In this document: piece after piece, positions 46,764-56,912 of the stretch
How positions within the stretch are numbered: the first letter of the stretch is position 1
Layout: each line of letters opens with the position of its first letter
NCBI RefSeq assembly: GCF_905475465.1
Contig: NC_062248.1
Span: forward strand, 7,750,001 to 7,814,000
Source: Pieris napi
Taxonomy: Eukaryota > Arthropoda > Insecta > Lepidoptera > Pieridae
Direction: 5' to 3'
DNA length: 64,000 nucleotides
Program-made: the position numbers and the translations under genes
The notes under the pieces: generated by a model
Database searches by the model: none
The model's input: only the letters and a program-made list of their open reading frames with translations
Told to the model about the DNA's origin: nothing

Positions 46764-48496
46764 ATATGTTGAAATGACATAAATCAGGCGAAGCCCCGTC
46801 AGCCTTAGTGCTGGAGCTCTTTTGAGAGTGTGTTACGGGTGCCTACCTGAAAGATATGTTGAAATGACATAAATCAGGCAAAGTCCTGACAGCCTTAGTG
46901 CTGGTGCTCTTTTATGAGTATTTCGGGCGCTGTCCCGAAAGATGTGTTTTTTTAACACATATCAGGCGCAGTCCTGACAGCCTTAGTGCTGGTGCTCTTT
47001 TATGAGTATAACGGGCGCTGTCCCGAAAGATGTGTTTTTTTAACACATATCAGGCATTGTCCTGACAGCCTTAGTGCTGGTACTCTTTTATGAGTATAAC
47101 GGGCGCTGTCCCGAAAGATGTGTTTTTTTAACACATATCACGCACAGTCCTGACAGCCTTAGTGCTGGTACTCTTTTATGAGTATAACGGGCGCTGTCCC
47201 GAAAGATGTGTTTTTTTAACACATATCAGGCATAGTCCTGACAGCCTAAGTGCTGGTGCTCTTTTATGCGTATAACGGACGCCGTCCCGAAAGATGTGTT
47301 TTTTTAACACATATCAGGCATAGTCCTGACAGCCTTAGTGCTGGTGCTCTTTAATGAGTATAACGGGCGCCGTCCCGAAAGATGTGTTTTTTTAACACAT
47401 ATCAGGCGCAGTCCTGACAGCCTTAGTGCTGGTGCTCTTTTATGAGTATATCGGGCGCTGTCCTGAAAGATATGTTTTTTTTTAACACATATCAGGCATT
47501 GTCCTGACAGCCTTAGTGCTGGTGCTCTTTTATGAGTATAACGGGCGCTGTCCCGAAAGATGTGTTTTTTTAACACATATCAGGCATAGTCCTGACAGCC
47601 TTATTGCTGGTGCTCTTTTACGAGTATAACGGGCGCTGTCCCGAAAGATGTGTTTTTTTAACACATATCAGGCGCAGTCCTGACAGCCTTAGTGCTGGTG
47701 CTCTTTTATGACTATAACGAGCGCTGTCCCGAAAGATGTGTTTTTTTTAACACATATCAGGCGCAGTCCTGACAGCCTTAGTGCTGGTGCTCTTTTATGA
47801 GTATTACGGGCGCTGTCCCGAATGATGTGTTCTTTGAACACATATCAGGCATAGTCCTGACAGCCTTATTGCTGGTGCTCTTTTACGAGTATAACGGGCG
47901 CTGTCCCGAAAGATGTGTTTTTTTAACACATATCAGGCGCAGTCCTGACAGCCTTAGTGCTGGTGCTCTTTTATGACTATAACGGGCGCTGTCCCGAAAG
48001 ATGTGTTTTTTTTAACACATATCAGGCGCAGTCCTGACAGCCTTAGTGCTGGTGCTCTTTTATGACTATAACGGGCGCTGTCCCGAAAGATGTGTTTTTT
48101 TAACACATATCAGGCATAGTCCTGACAGCCTTATTGCTGGTGCTCTTTTACGAGTATAACGGGCGCTGTCCCGAAAGATGTGTTTTTTTAACACATATCA
48201 GGCGCAGTCCTGACAGCCTTAGTGCTGGTGCTCTTTTATGACTATAACGGGCGCTGTCCCGAAAGATGTGTTTTTTTTAACACATATCAGGTGCAGTCCT
48301 GACAGCCTTAGTGCTGGTGCTCTTTTATGACTATAACGGGCGCTGTCCCGAAAGATGTGTTTTTTTAACACATATCAGGCGCAGTCCTGACAGCCTTAGT
48401 GCTGGTGCTCTTTTATGACTATAACGAGCGCTGTCCCGAAAGATGTATTTTTTTTAACACATATCAGGCGCAGTCCTGACAGCCTTAGTGCTGGTG
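46764..48496. repeat. Satellite array, B then type C (88 bp)
   Basis: Two B monomers, then about 18 C monomers: GCTGGTGCTCTTTTATGAG, TATAACGGGCGCTGTCCCG, then GATGTGTTTTTTTAACACAT. C shares GCCTTAGTGCTGG and ATCAGGC with A and B. The array ends abruptly at 48496. Confidence 0.95.
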
Positions 48497-49219
48497 TTGA
48501 TAAACTTATTTTTCAAATCAATATATATCTACATATTTTTAGGTTTAGCTGGATACTTCCGGCGTTATTTCGAAGGTTACGCGACAAAGACCACATGTAT
48601 ATCGCGTCTCACTAAGAAAGACGTCAAATTTGAATGGGGACCCGAACAAGATCGAGTCGGACGAGAGCTCTTAAAGCAATTGACTAGCGAGCCTATACTT
48701 GCGATTTTTGACCCGAGCCTAACCACTGTGTAGTTCACACACTGACGCTAGCAGTGCAGGATATGGTGCCGTGCTCGTGCAGGCCCACACGGATGGTAAT
48801 AAAAGAGTAGTAGCATATTTTTAGTAGGGTCACCTAGGGCGCGGAGCCCAAATACTATTCATATTATGAATTAGAAACGTTGGCGGTCGTCAAGGCTCAG
48901 CAATATTTTCAGCATTAGGTTCTTATCTGGTTGGTATAAGTTTTAAGATAATCACCGATTGCAATGCCTTGAAGGCCACTGAATGTAAGAAGCATTTTGT
49001 TCCACGAGTTGCACGCTGGTGGATTTACCTGCAGGACTTTAATTTTGAAATTCGATATCGTAAAGGGACCATGATGGGTCATGCGGATTACTTGAGTAGG
49101 AATCCACTAGCGTTGCAAATAATAACATAGAACGGCCCTTGAACTGGGTGCAGATGGCTCAATCAGCCGATCTCATACGTAAGCTCGGAGAAGGTAATTT
49201 AGATCCCAGACGATACGTA
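48497..49219 (+). pseudogene. Gypsy RT/RNase H fragment
   Basis: From about 48540 the plus strand encodes the end of RT (GLAGYFRRYFEGYATKT) and RNase H (HTDASSAGYGAVLVQ, ITDCNALKAT, HADYLSRNP) with several frameshifts and stops, then the start of the integrase linker up to 49219. Different family from the minus-strand Gypsy. Cut on the right by the Copia LTR. Confidence 0.88.
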
Positions 49220-49358
49220 TGTAAAAACTAATAAAACACGAATGACTTGCAGGTTCAAGGTTGAGAATAAACACTTTATTAGCATAGTACACAGACTAGA
49301 TGCAGTACAAATTAGTATGAAGTAGACTATTTTTATATTGTAAAAACATATTTTAACA
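49220..49358 (-). repeat. Copia 3' LTR (139 bp)
   Basis: Minus strand runs TGTTAAAATATG to GTTTTTACA, with AATAAA near the end as a polyadenylation signal. No second LTR is in the window. Confidence 0.7.
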
Positions 49359-49424
49359 GCACCACTTATCAAAATAATCAAAAACTAAGTAATAATAAAA
49401 CTAAAAACACTAACTTTGACAATT

Positions 49425-49445
49425 TTAAACATTTTGAATTCCTAA
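49425..49445 (-). pseudogene. Copia pol C-terminal codons and stop
   Basis: Minus strand gives the last codons (LGIQNV) and a TAA at 49425-49427, continuing the frame of 53128-53345 on the far side of the Helitron. Confidence 0.8.
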
Positions 49446-50190
49446 TCTTCTATATTAATAATTTCGTCAAGGGGTACGGTAGACTCGATCGAAACCTTAT
49501 ATGAATAACAAAACATAAAAAAATATTGATTTTGAGTCGACAACATATATCCGCAAAATTCGGATTATGGAGAATTTCGTTAAATATAAATTCCGATGGC
49601 ACTGACAAACAAACCGCTGTCGCCATATTGGTTTTGTCACTTTTTATGATATACTCTTTGAAGGGTTATGCGTTTTTTCTTTAATCCTGAGATTGGCCGA
49701 TTACGATAACAACCATAGAAAAAATAATATTGGTTGTTTGTAAAGTAGGTTTACGATCGAGATGTTTACGTGATAACGTCTTATTGGTGATATAAGTTTT
49801 TGGGAAGTAAGGAATTAATGAAGATAACAATTTTTTCAAATTTTAAATTACATCTATCGTTTTATTCACACTTTTGATGATAAATTTCGGGTGTAAAATG
49901 ACAAGTTTACTTATTCGACTATGATATACATTTTTCTTCATACATTCACGGAATGACTGGCAGCGCTCGAGATGAGACGGGAGATCGGTCCGTCTCTCTC
50001 TCGTTATACCTGCGATCGCACTCGTGAGGTTTTGGTGTGACACAAGTTTCTGAACATGTCACCCGACTAAAACGATTTTAAAGACGTTATCACGTCAAAA
50101 GAATACTAATCATAAACATAAAAGTTGAAGTTTTAGTTCAAATGTCATTTAGTTTCGCATAGTGATTTATTCGTTTGAATCACACACATC
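49446..50190 (+). other. Helitron 5' region
   Basis: AT-rich, no recognisable gene. It holds a 346-bp dispersed repeat (49727-50072). Compared with the inverted copy near 52762-52780, bases of about 49723-50096 are an insertion. Confidence 0.7.
49727..50072. repeat. 346-bp dispersed repeat, copy 1
   Basis: Matches 54409-54754 at constant offset 4682 with about four substitutions. The next 24 bp contain AGACGTTATCACGT, the inverted form of ACGTGATAACGTCT near its left part, suggesting a small non-autonomous DNA element. Confidence 0.88.
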
Positions 50191-51193
50191 ATGCCGAAAA
50201 TCGTAAGTATTTCATAAACTGTATCGTTGGTCGTGTCTCTGTCTTCGTTTATTATTATTATTTATTTGTTTGATGATACTTGATCATTTTGTTAACAGCC
50301 GAATCTCCTTGCATTTGGTAAACATTGTCACAATTGTGGAAAGTGGATGCAGCGAAGGGCTCTTCGTAAAGATGGTGAGTAGTATTTTAGTAGGTATGTA
50401 GGCAGGTTGTGTTTTTAAGTGAAATTTGTTCGGTTTTCTTCTTAATGTGTGGAATGTAAGACTTTCTGTATTTAAATAAAATAAGTACTTATTTACTTCC
50501 AGTGACATGCCATTTTTGTAATGGCAAAATATTTGTAAGAAACTGCAAGCAAATGCAAATGTGCAGTCGATGTGTGGAATGCGACAACATTATACTCGGT
50601 AAGCGGCTCAATATTTTTCCTCTTTAACCCGACAAATAATAATAAATGACCACATGCATAGCCTGTGTTGAGCTGTCATGAATACATACAGAAACAGACA
50701 CGATACAATTAGACATTATTAATTGTATAATATATTTTGCATATAATTTCAATTATTGCGAGTGTTGTGGCCTAGAAACATTTAGGCAGTTAAGAATAAC
50801 CAAGGCTCGGGCACTTTCAAACCTTTTTCCAAAAAATCAAACTGCTCCTGCTGCATCTCTTCTGCAATCCCAAGATTTATTCGATGACTTTCAGGTAAGT
50901 TAATGGTTTAGGTCACTGAGTAAAGTAAAATGAAAAATAATACTTATTACCAGATAGAGGTGGGAGGATATACCTACTATTTATTTTTATTATTATTTGA
51001 ATATTTGTCTCCTTTAAGGTTGATAACGAAGAGTTGACGCAAATCGAAGATTCACTGATTACTGATGATGTTTCTTCGGACAACGAAAAAAAACAGCTGC
51101 TGTCAGTCAGCAGTGATTTTATTTCTTTAGAAGAAGAGGAGAAAGAAGACATATCAAATGGCGGGCAGACCCCCGAAGAAACGTAAATATTCA
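50191..51193 (+). CDS. Candidate multi-exon Cys-rich gene (Helitron-borne)
   Basis: Possible exons joined by good splice sites: ATG at 50191 to donor ATC|GTAAGT (50202); CAG|CCGAAT (50300) to GATG|GTGAGT, encoding CHNCGKWM; CAG|TGACAT (50504) to CTCG|GTAAGC, encoding CHFCNGKIF and CSRCVECD; an exon ending CAG|GTAAGT (50893); and AAG|GTTGAT (51019) to a TAA at 51184-51186, encoding an acidic tail. Four CxxC pairs suggest zinc binding. The fourth exon's acceptor does not give a matching phase, so the model is incomplete or the gene is broken. It overlaps the Rep start in another frame. It may be the Rep N-terminus or a captured host fragment; I do not recognise it. Confidence 0.4.
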
Positions 51194-52258
51194 AGCAGGT
51201 TTAGTACAGAACATCAGCCCCCCAGGACTAACTATGTATATTTAGCACTTTCAAATAACACCATTCAAGTATCAGTACATTCAGTTGGTTCTATGATTTA
51301 TGAATGTGTTCAATGTCAAGCACTTCATTTTTTAGGTGAAAAAATTAAAAATCATTTTAAAAATTGTTGTCATAATGGGAAGGTATACATAGACCCAGAC
51401 AGAGTATTAAAGCCAATTCCAGATATATTATTAGATTTATACGAAGGCAATACGTCTGATGCTAATCATTTTAAGGCCAATATACGACAGTATAATTCAG
51501 CATTATCAATGGCATCCATAAATTCAAACTTGAACACACTCCCTCCAGGATTTTTCACTTATAGGGTACAAGGGCAAATTTATATAAAAACTGGATCTTT
51601 GGTTCCGTTGCAAGGTCATAAACCACAATACAACCAATTGTATATAATTGAAGATGAAGCAGCATTAAATGACCGATTATCTGATTCTAGAAATAACATG
51701 TGTAGAAGCAATATAATGAGGTCCTTACAAACAATGCTCAATGAATCCAATCCCTTTATCAAAATATACAAAAAGGTGGCTGCAATTTTAGCTGAAGAGG
51801 AATTAAAAGCAGCGTCAGAAAATCTATCCATATATTCGGTATCAGTGCAGTTTTATAAACATAAATCTCTTGATTTGCGTCGGTATAACACACCATCAAA
51901 TAATGAAGTAGCAGCCATCTTTGTAGGAGAAAACGGCGAACCTCCATTAAATATAGACTTCTCTGTACAAGAATATTCTCAACATTTAACTACACTCAAA
52001 TCAACCAGTCCCAATATTGACCCTTTAGCCTTTCCTCTACTTTTTCCTAATGGAGAACTAGGATGGCATGAAAATCTTCAACACAGAGAAGAGAGTCGAA
52101 CTGCTCGAAGCCGTCTTACAATGTTACAATTTTATCAGTATAGACTTGCCGTTCGTAAAAATTTTAGCCCATTATTTTACGCCGAAAAACTTTTTCATGA
52201 ACATTGTGTCTTGGCCTATGTTAGGATTGAATCTCAACGATTATTGTTCTTCGAATGA
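51158..52258 (+). pseudogene. Helitron Rep/helicase, N-terminal domain, truncated
   Basis: 366 codons starting MAGRPPKKRK. They match the Helitron-like N domain: YECVQCQALHF, IRQYNSALSMASIN, FTYRVQGQIYIKTGSLVP, FLQLYI-like QLYIIEDEA, SNNEVAAIFV, DPLAFPLLFPNGELGWH and QFYQYRLAVRK. After the stop at 52256-52258 the family signal goes on in other frames (about 52321-52510: LPSTYVGSPRHRMQN, TFTCNSNWQEIL) and then ends. The catalytic HUH and helicase regions are missing. Non-functional. Confidence 0.9.
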
Positions 52259-52525
52259 ATCAAAAACAGCTCAGAGCTGACATAACAATTTAATGGATAG
52301 CCTGTAAATAATCATAGAGAAATGGGTCAAGGCAATGGTAAAATGATAATATTGCCATCAACTTATGTGGGAAGTCCTCGGCACAGGATGCAAAATTATT
52401 GATATGATTCTATGTTAATTGTATGCAAGTATGGTAAACCAGACTTATTTAAAACATTTACGTGCAATTCGAATTGGCAGGAAATCTTAGATAATTTACA
52501 AGGCACTAAAAAAGAAAAAAAGAAG

Positions 52526-52914
52526 CACAATTTAATTTTTTATTTTTAAAATTAGTAAGTACTTAGTAGAGTAGAGAAAAAGACTGAGTGCTTAAAAAAA
52601 AGAGATTTACAGAGAGTAAACCTTATAAATATGTTTTGTTAATTTAGTCTTAGTTGATTTTCGGCATGATGTGTGTGATCCAAATGAATAAATCACTATG
52701 CGAAACTAAATGACATTTGAACTAAAACTTCAACTTTTATGGTTAAGATTAGTATTCTTTTTTTTATGGTTGTTATCGTTTATCGACACAATTTAATTGT
52801 TTATTTTTAAAATTAGTAAGTACTTAGTAGAGTAGAGAAAAAGACAGTGCTTAAAAAAAAGAGATTTACAGAGAGTAAACCTTATAAATATGTTTTGTTA
52901 ATTTAGTCTTAGTT
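52526..52914. repeat. 130-bp direct repeats flanking an inverted copy of the gene start
   Basis: 52526-52655 and 52786-52914 are direct repeats (CACAATTTAAT to TTTAGTCTTAGTT). Between them, 52656-52761 is the reverse complement of 50097-50202, ending exactly at the ATC of the exon-1 donor, and about 52762-52780 matches 49704-49722 inverted. Confidence 0.88.
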
Positions 52915-53127
52915 TATTTTGAATGTTGTTTAAAATAAAAATAATTTGTGTAAAAACTTTTGCAGTTTTTATTTACTATATTTATTAAACACAACGAACG
53001 ATGCTATACGAATCTATATTTAATATTCTTTGAGAACCGATGACTACAGAAATATCTACCTACATTTTACACCTAGATGTGTATTATGAGTCAAATTTCA
53101 CCCGAGCGAAGCCGGGTTTTCATCTAG
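52915..53127 (+). other. Helitron 3' end
   Basis: AT-rich sequence and the terminal hairpin/CTAG at 53099-53127. No gene. Confidence 0.8.
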
Positions 53128-53345
53128 TAATTTTATAAAATGGTTATGTTTGGCACCACTTAAACTTTTCGTCAATATATCAGCAGGCATCTCAGATGTT
53201 GAAAGATATTCAATTTTTACAAGGCTATTAGAGACTGCTTCGCGTATGCAGTGGTAGAGAACATCTATATTATGTTTAGTTCGTTTGTGAAACAAAGGAT
53301 TCTCTGTCAACTTCTTGGCTCCCTGGTTGTCATTGTAAATTACTA
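53128..53345 (-). pseudogene. Copia RNase H fragment
   Basis: Encodes VVIYNDNQGAKKL, HKRTKHNIDVLYH, and EMPADILTKSL, the typical end of Copia RNase H. Open within the segment. Confidence 0.9.
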
Positions 53346-53353
53346 CAGGATAG

Positions 53354-53922
53354 CATAGATTTATATCGTTAGATCGGCCCCGACACCAAAAACTGTGGCA
53401 TTTGAATGTGTGCGTTAACAAAATGCCGACACACGCACACTAACGAGTAGTTAAAAATCGTGTTTCTGCCATTGTAACAGGTTGAAATCGAAAACGTTTG
53501 AATGTGTGCGTCAACATGGCGTCCAAAAACAGTGCAATTTGTGTAGAAGGTACGGTCCGCAAACATATTAATCAGATTACATAGTAGACTAGCAAACCCG
53601 GCAAACTCCGTTTCGCCACCAGGTGGCTTCGTTTTATGAACAATTCGTTTGGTGATTAAAAGATGAAGAAAATTTTTTTTTTGAAGATTTTCCCGCTTTT
53701 CTGTTGAAAATTTTCCTGAATTTTCTTTGCTATAAACCTCACGGAGCCCGAGACCTTTCCAACGAATGCAAAACCGTGGAAATCGGTTCGTGCGTTCTGG
53801 AGCTATAGCGTCAGGAAGGAAAACCCGACTTATTTTTATATAGTAGATTACATTTAGACTGTATATTTAAATGTAGAGGCGTGATCAAGTAAAAAACGTT
53901 ATAATTTACTAATAATGGCTAT
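53354..53922. other. P element left part, no gene; contains a short repeat
   Basis: Non-coding. 53589-53839 is a short interspersed repeat starting CTAGCAAACCCGG and ending TTATTTTTAT, bounded by ATAGTAGA (53581-53588, 53840-53847). Its family is not identified. Confidence 0.65.
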
Positions 53923-54284
53923 TTATTCTCCTTGAAACAAAATCAATTTATTATACTTGTTTCTTTTTTTCAGGTTCATATTCTCTCTTCTTAATTTTTC
54001 TCTTTTGCTTTTTTCAATGTGTAATTGTTGCTTTAGGCGAATTTTTCTCGGTGTATCGAAAACGGAATCTGAATCCGAAACATTTATATCGCATAGGGGT
54101 GAACTAGGTCTATTTTGATCAGCAGGTATAAATATTGATGGTTCCGTTGTTGGCTGAAAAGCTGGTATGGCATCAGGTTTTAATTTACGAAGACCCAGTG
54201 GCGTCACATACAAATGATTTGCCTCGAAATGTGCTGAACAAACTTTGCTGAATTTTGTAGGTAGCCACTCTTCATCTCTTTTGT
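53923..54284 (-). pseudogene. THAP protein exon 2 (second half of THAP plus coiled coil)
   Basis: Acceptor AG at 54285-54286. Encodes DEEWLPTKFSKVCSAHFEA, LKPDAIPAF (THAP C..H and AVPTIF-like end), then an acidic linker and a Lys/Arg-rich heptad segment (RKIRLKQQL to MNLKKRN). Ends at a stop at 53923. In P transposases the THAP domain and coiled coil precede the catalytic core, which is absent here. Confidence 0.8.
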
Positions 54285-55122
54285 CTAAAAAAAAACATCA
54301 ATTTACGTACCCATTTTTACTTGTAGCTTTATTAGTAATACCATAATAAAGTATTTTATCATTAAGTTAAGCGCACTCTATCTCAAAAACTGTTGAGCGC
54401 ATAAAAAAATATTGGTTGTTTGTAAAGTAGGTTTACAATCGAGATGTTTACGTGATAACGTCTTATTGGTGATATAAGTTTTTGGGAAGTAAGGAATTAA
54501 TGAAGATAACAATTTTTTCAAATTTTAAATTACATCTATCGTTTTATTCACACTTTTGATGATAAATTTCGGGTGTAAAATGACAAGTTTACTTATTCGA
54601 CTATGATATACATTTTTCTTCATACATTCACGGAATGACTGGTAGCGCTCGAGATGAGACGGGAGATCGGTCCGTCTCTGTCTCGTTATACCTGCGATCG
54701 CGCTCGTGAGGTTTTGGTGTGACACAAGTTTCTGAACATGTCACCCGACTAAAAATTTCTCATAAAATTTGTCGCAAAATTTATTTGAAACAATTTTATA
54801 ACAAATGTAAACATGTTTCGTGGCACCCTGTATTTAATACGCCTACCTACTAAAATATTAAGAAGACAATAAAATTCAAAAATGAAATGGTCCAGCATCC
54901 ATAATCAACAACATGGCTGTTGAATCGCTACCTATAACCTAACTGTCTAAAACGTGAGCAATCTATACACAACAAGTGTACTGAGAAAATAGTGTCATCT
55001 CTTTTTCTCCTACATTAGTTGCAAACACTACTTTCTCTTTCGTGCACTCGCCAATTAAATTTGTCATTTTAGACAGTGCGGAAGGAAAAATAAAAGTTTA
55101 TAAATCAAATCGCAATACTTAC
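54285..55122 (-). other. THAP gene intron region
   Basis: No exon recognised, although the middle of a THAP domain is missing between exons 1 and 2 and their phases do not match. It holds the 346-bp repeat at 54409-54754. Confidence 0.55.
54409..54754. repeat. 346-bp dispersed repeat, copy 2
   Basis: Same sequence as 49727-50072 with about four differences. Here it ends at ACTAAAA, without the ACGTTATCACGT end. Confidence 0.88.
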
Positions 55123-55199
55123 GAGTGAAATGTTACACCTCTGGCTTTATTTGTGTTTCTAGAATTGTTGTTGCACTTTAGAAAGGCACACGATGGCAA
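55123..55199 (-). pseudogene. THAP protein exon 1
   Basis: Encodes PSCAFLKCNNN ... RGVTFHS, the first half of a THAP zinc finger (C-x4-C, then GV-F-H), followed by a donor GTAAGT (55122-55117). The codon where THAP proteins start (before Pro-Ser-Cys) is TTG at 55197-55199, so the start appears mutated. Confidence 0.7.
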
Positions 55200-55385
55200 T
55201 CTGTGACACTAAACTGCTCGCAAACGTCCTTTACAGCACGTCCGGCTAACGCTGTGTTTAGGGGTGCACTGATCCCAATTCCCAGCTTAGTGAGCTCACT
55301 CACTTCGATTGTGGAGTGTGGAACAACACGGCGCGGTCTCACTGTGGTAAGGGCCTATCTAACGATATAAATCTATGCAGGATAG

Positions 55386-55734
55386 TTACAACCAATAATA
55401 TCTGATATAAGACTTTTTAAATATATTGCCTCTTTACAGGCTTCAATGGCCATGTATTCGGCCTCGGTACTTGACAAAGCTCCCGTTTGTTGCTTCCTAC
55501 ATTCATAGGATATCACACAGCCTGACAATTTAAAACAAAATCCTGTGTAGGATTTCCTATCTACAATATTCGACGCCCAATCGGCATCTACAAAACCTTC
55601 TAAATTACAGGTATCTTTATTAAACTTCAAACCATAAGATTTAGTTTTTTGCAAATATTTTAAAATTATTTTTACATGATGCCAATGAACTGAACTAAAA
55701 CAATTATTAAACTGGCTAAGGTAGCTCAGTGCGT
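55386..55734 (-). pseudogene. Copia RT-RNase H fragment
   Basis: Encodes LSYLSQFNNCFSSVHWHHVK, FVDADWASNIVDRKSYTGF (RNase H start) and SSTEAEYMAIEACKEAIYL, with no stop inside. Confidence 0.93.
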
Positions 55735-55739
55735 TTACA

Positions 55740-56439
55740 GCACTAGAGCGCATTTTGCGGCATAATGCTCAACGCTGAATGTTCCAACTACAGCAACGCT
55801 TCGCACAATTGAGCACTCTCAAAACGAATGCTCTCGCGTGCTTCTCGCAATAAATACCAACACAGTGACAGAAAATTGACCAGTGTTTTTCTTTAAGTTG
55901 GCATTTATCGAAATTTTCGTTAGTAAATATTATTTATTGTTGAAAAATTTGTTTCGTCGTAGATTTTGAAAATAATTTTGAAAATTTCAAACTGCTAAAA
56001 AAATAAAATATAAGTATGGATGAAGGTATAAATAGTTACTTTTTTATATTCAAATTTATTTTACAGGATTATACTCTTGTAAACATTGCAATGGTTTTGA
56101 AAAAGTATATAATTTTTTTAGAAATCATTTTAAAAAAATTACTCAAAACGTAAATGATGTAAACTTCTTACATGAAACTATATATTTTACTGTTAATTTA
56201 GCTTGTTAAAACCTTATATTCTTTAGAGGTTTTCTCTTATTTCAGTAAAAAAATGTAAATGAAATAATTTGATTATTAAAATAAGCGTAAAAAGTTTTCA
56301 ACCAATTATTATTGTTAACCACATTATTTATACATTAATGAGGTTGCTAACTCTATTCAGAACATTTTTTTTTCAACACTGACTTAGCGCACTCCTTTGC
56401 GGCACTGAGTCGCATAATGCTCTGTAATTGGAAAACGCA
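55740..56439. mobile_element. 700-bp non-autonomous DNA element
   Basis: Bounded by the 5-bp duplication CTCAG (55735-55739, 56440-56444). Short imperfect inverted ends start TGCGTTT, with GCATAATGC/GCATTATGC motifs near each end. AT-rich interior, no ORF. Superfamily not identified. Confidence 0.78.
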
Positions 56440-56590
56440 CTCAGAGTATATGATATATCTGGACGTGTTAATACTGACAAATACAAAAGATTTCCTATAA
56501 GTTGCGTATAGGGAAACTGTTTGTCAACACATTCTGCCTTTTCTAATTTCAAATTACATTCCATTTGAGTATCTTTAGTATTACAATTAG
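56440..56590 (-). pseudogene. Copia RT fragment
   Basis: Encodes PYTQLIGNLLYLSVLTRPDI and ISYTL, the region just after the YVDD domain in Copia elements. It ends upstream near 56590. Confidence 0.9.
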
Positions 56591-56912
56591 GGATGTGAGA
56601 TTCTGCATGAAAAATCGATTTTTTATTAATCGATTATTTTTTTAGCATGAAAAATCGATTAATAAATAATCGATTTTTCTTTAAAAAATAATCGATTTTT
56701 GTCCTAATTTTTGAATTAATTTCAAAATAAACACCCTAAATATTTTATTTTTCATGGTTTTTAAATTAAAAATAATAGAAATTATAAACACAAATTAACG
56801 TTTAAGAATAATCAAAATTGAAATTAACTTAATCTCGTTTTGATAGATTTTAGTTGAAATTTGATATATGCTGAGTGTTTTGAGTGTGGTGATATTTTGA
56901 GTTTGAGTTTGA
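56591..56912. other. AT-rich sequence with clustered ATCGATT motifs
   Basis: 56610-56705 contains repeated AATCGATT blocks in both directions, probably part of another repeat. No gene. Confidence 0.6.

Larger units (their letters stand above)
49446..53127 (+). mobile_element. Helitron, 3.7 kb, with partial replicase
   Basis: 5' end TCTTCTATATTAATAATTTC, 3' end CATCTAG preceded by the hairpin CCCGAGCGAAGCCGGG. The flanks are A (49445) and T (53128), the rule for Helitrons, and their union restores the Copia frame. Inside are a multi-exon zinc-finger-like gene candidate, the N-terminal third of a Rep/helicase, and repeats. HUH nuclease and helicase motifs are absent, so it is non-autonomous. 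Confidence 0.9.
53354..55377 (-). mobile_element. P-superfamily DNA transposon with THAP exons
   Basis: 2024 bp. TIRs start CATAGATTTATATCGTTAGA at both ends. 8-bp target duplication CAGGATAG at 53346-53353 and 55378-55385 inside Copia pol. An 8-bp duplication, CAT start and THAP protein point to the P superfamily. The transposase core is missing, so this is a deletion derivative. It also carries a 251-bp short repeat and the 346-bp dispersed repeat. Confidence 0.85.
49220..56590 (-). mobile_element. Ty1/Copia remnant split by three insertions
   Basis: Minus-strand pieces: 3' LTR (49220-49358), 3' UTR and pol end (49359-49445), RNase H (53128-53345), RT end and RNase H start (55378-55734) and RT (56440 to about 56590). 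The frame resumes across each junction when the insert and one target copy are removed. The 5' half is missing; sequence right of about 56590 is unrelated. Confidence 0.9.

Noticed and set aside
1..48496. Hammerhead ribozyme in the satellite
   Set aside because: Monomers have CCTGA and GAAA boxes but no CTGANGA core in the needed order.
49843..50043. 66-codon minus-strand ORF (also at 54525-54725)
   Set aside because: Found in both copies of the dispersed repeat, but no recognisable domain and no sign of selection.
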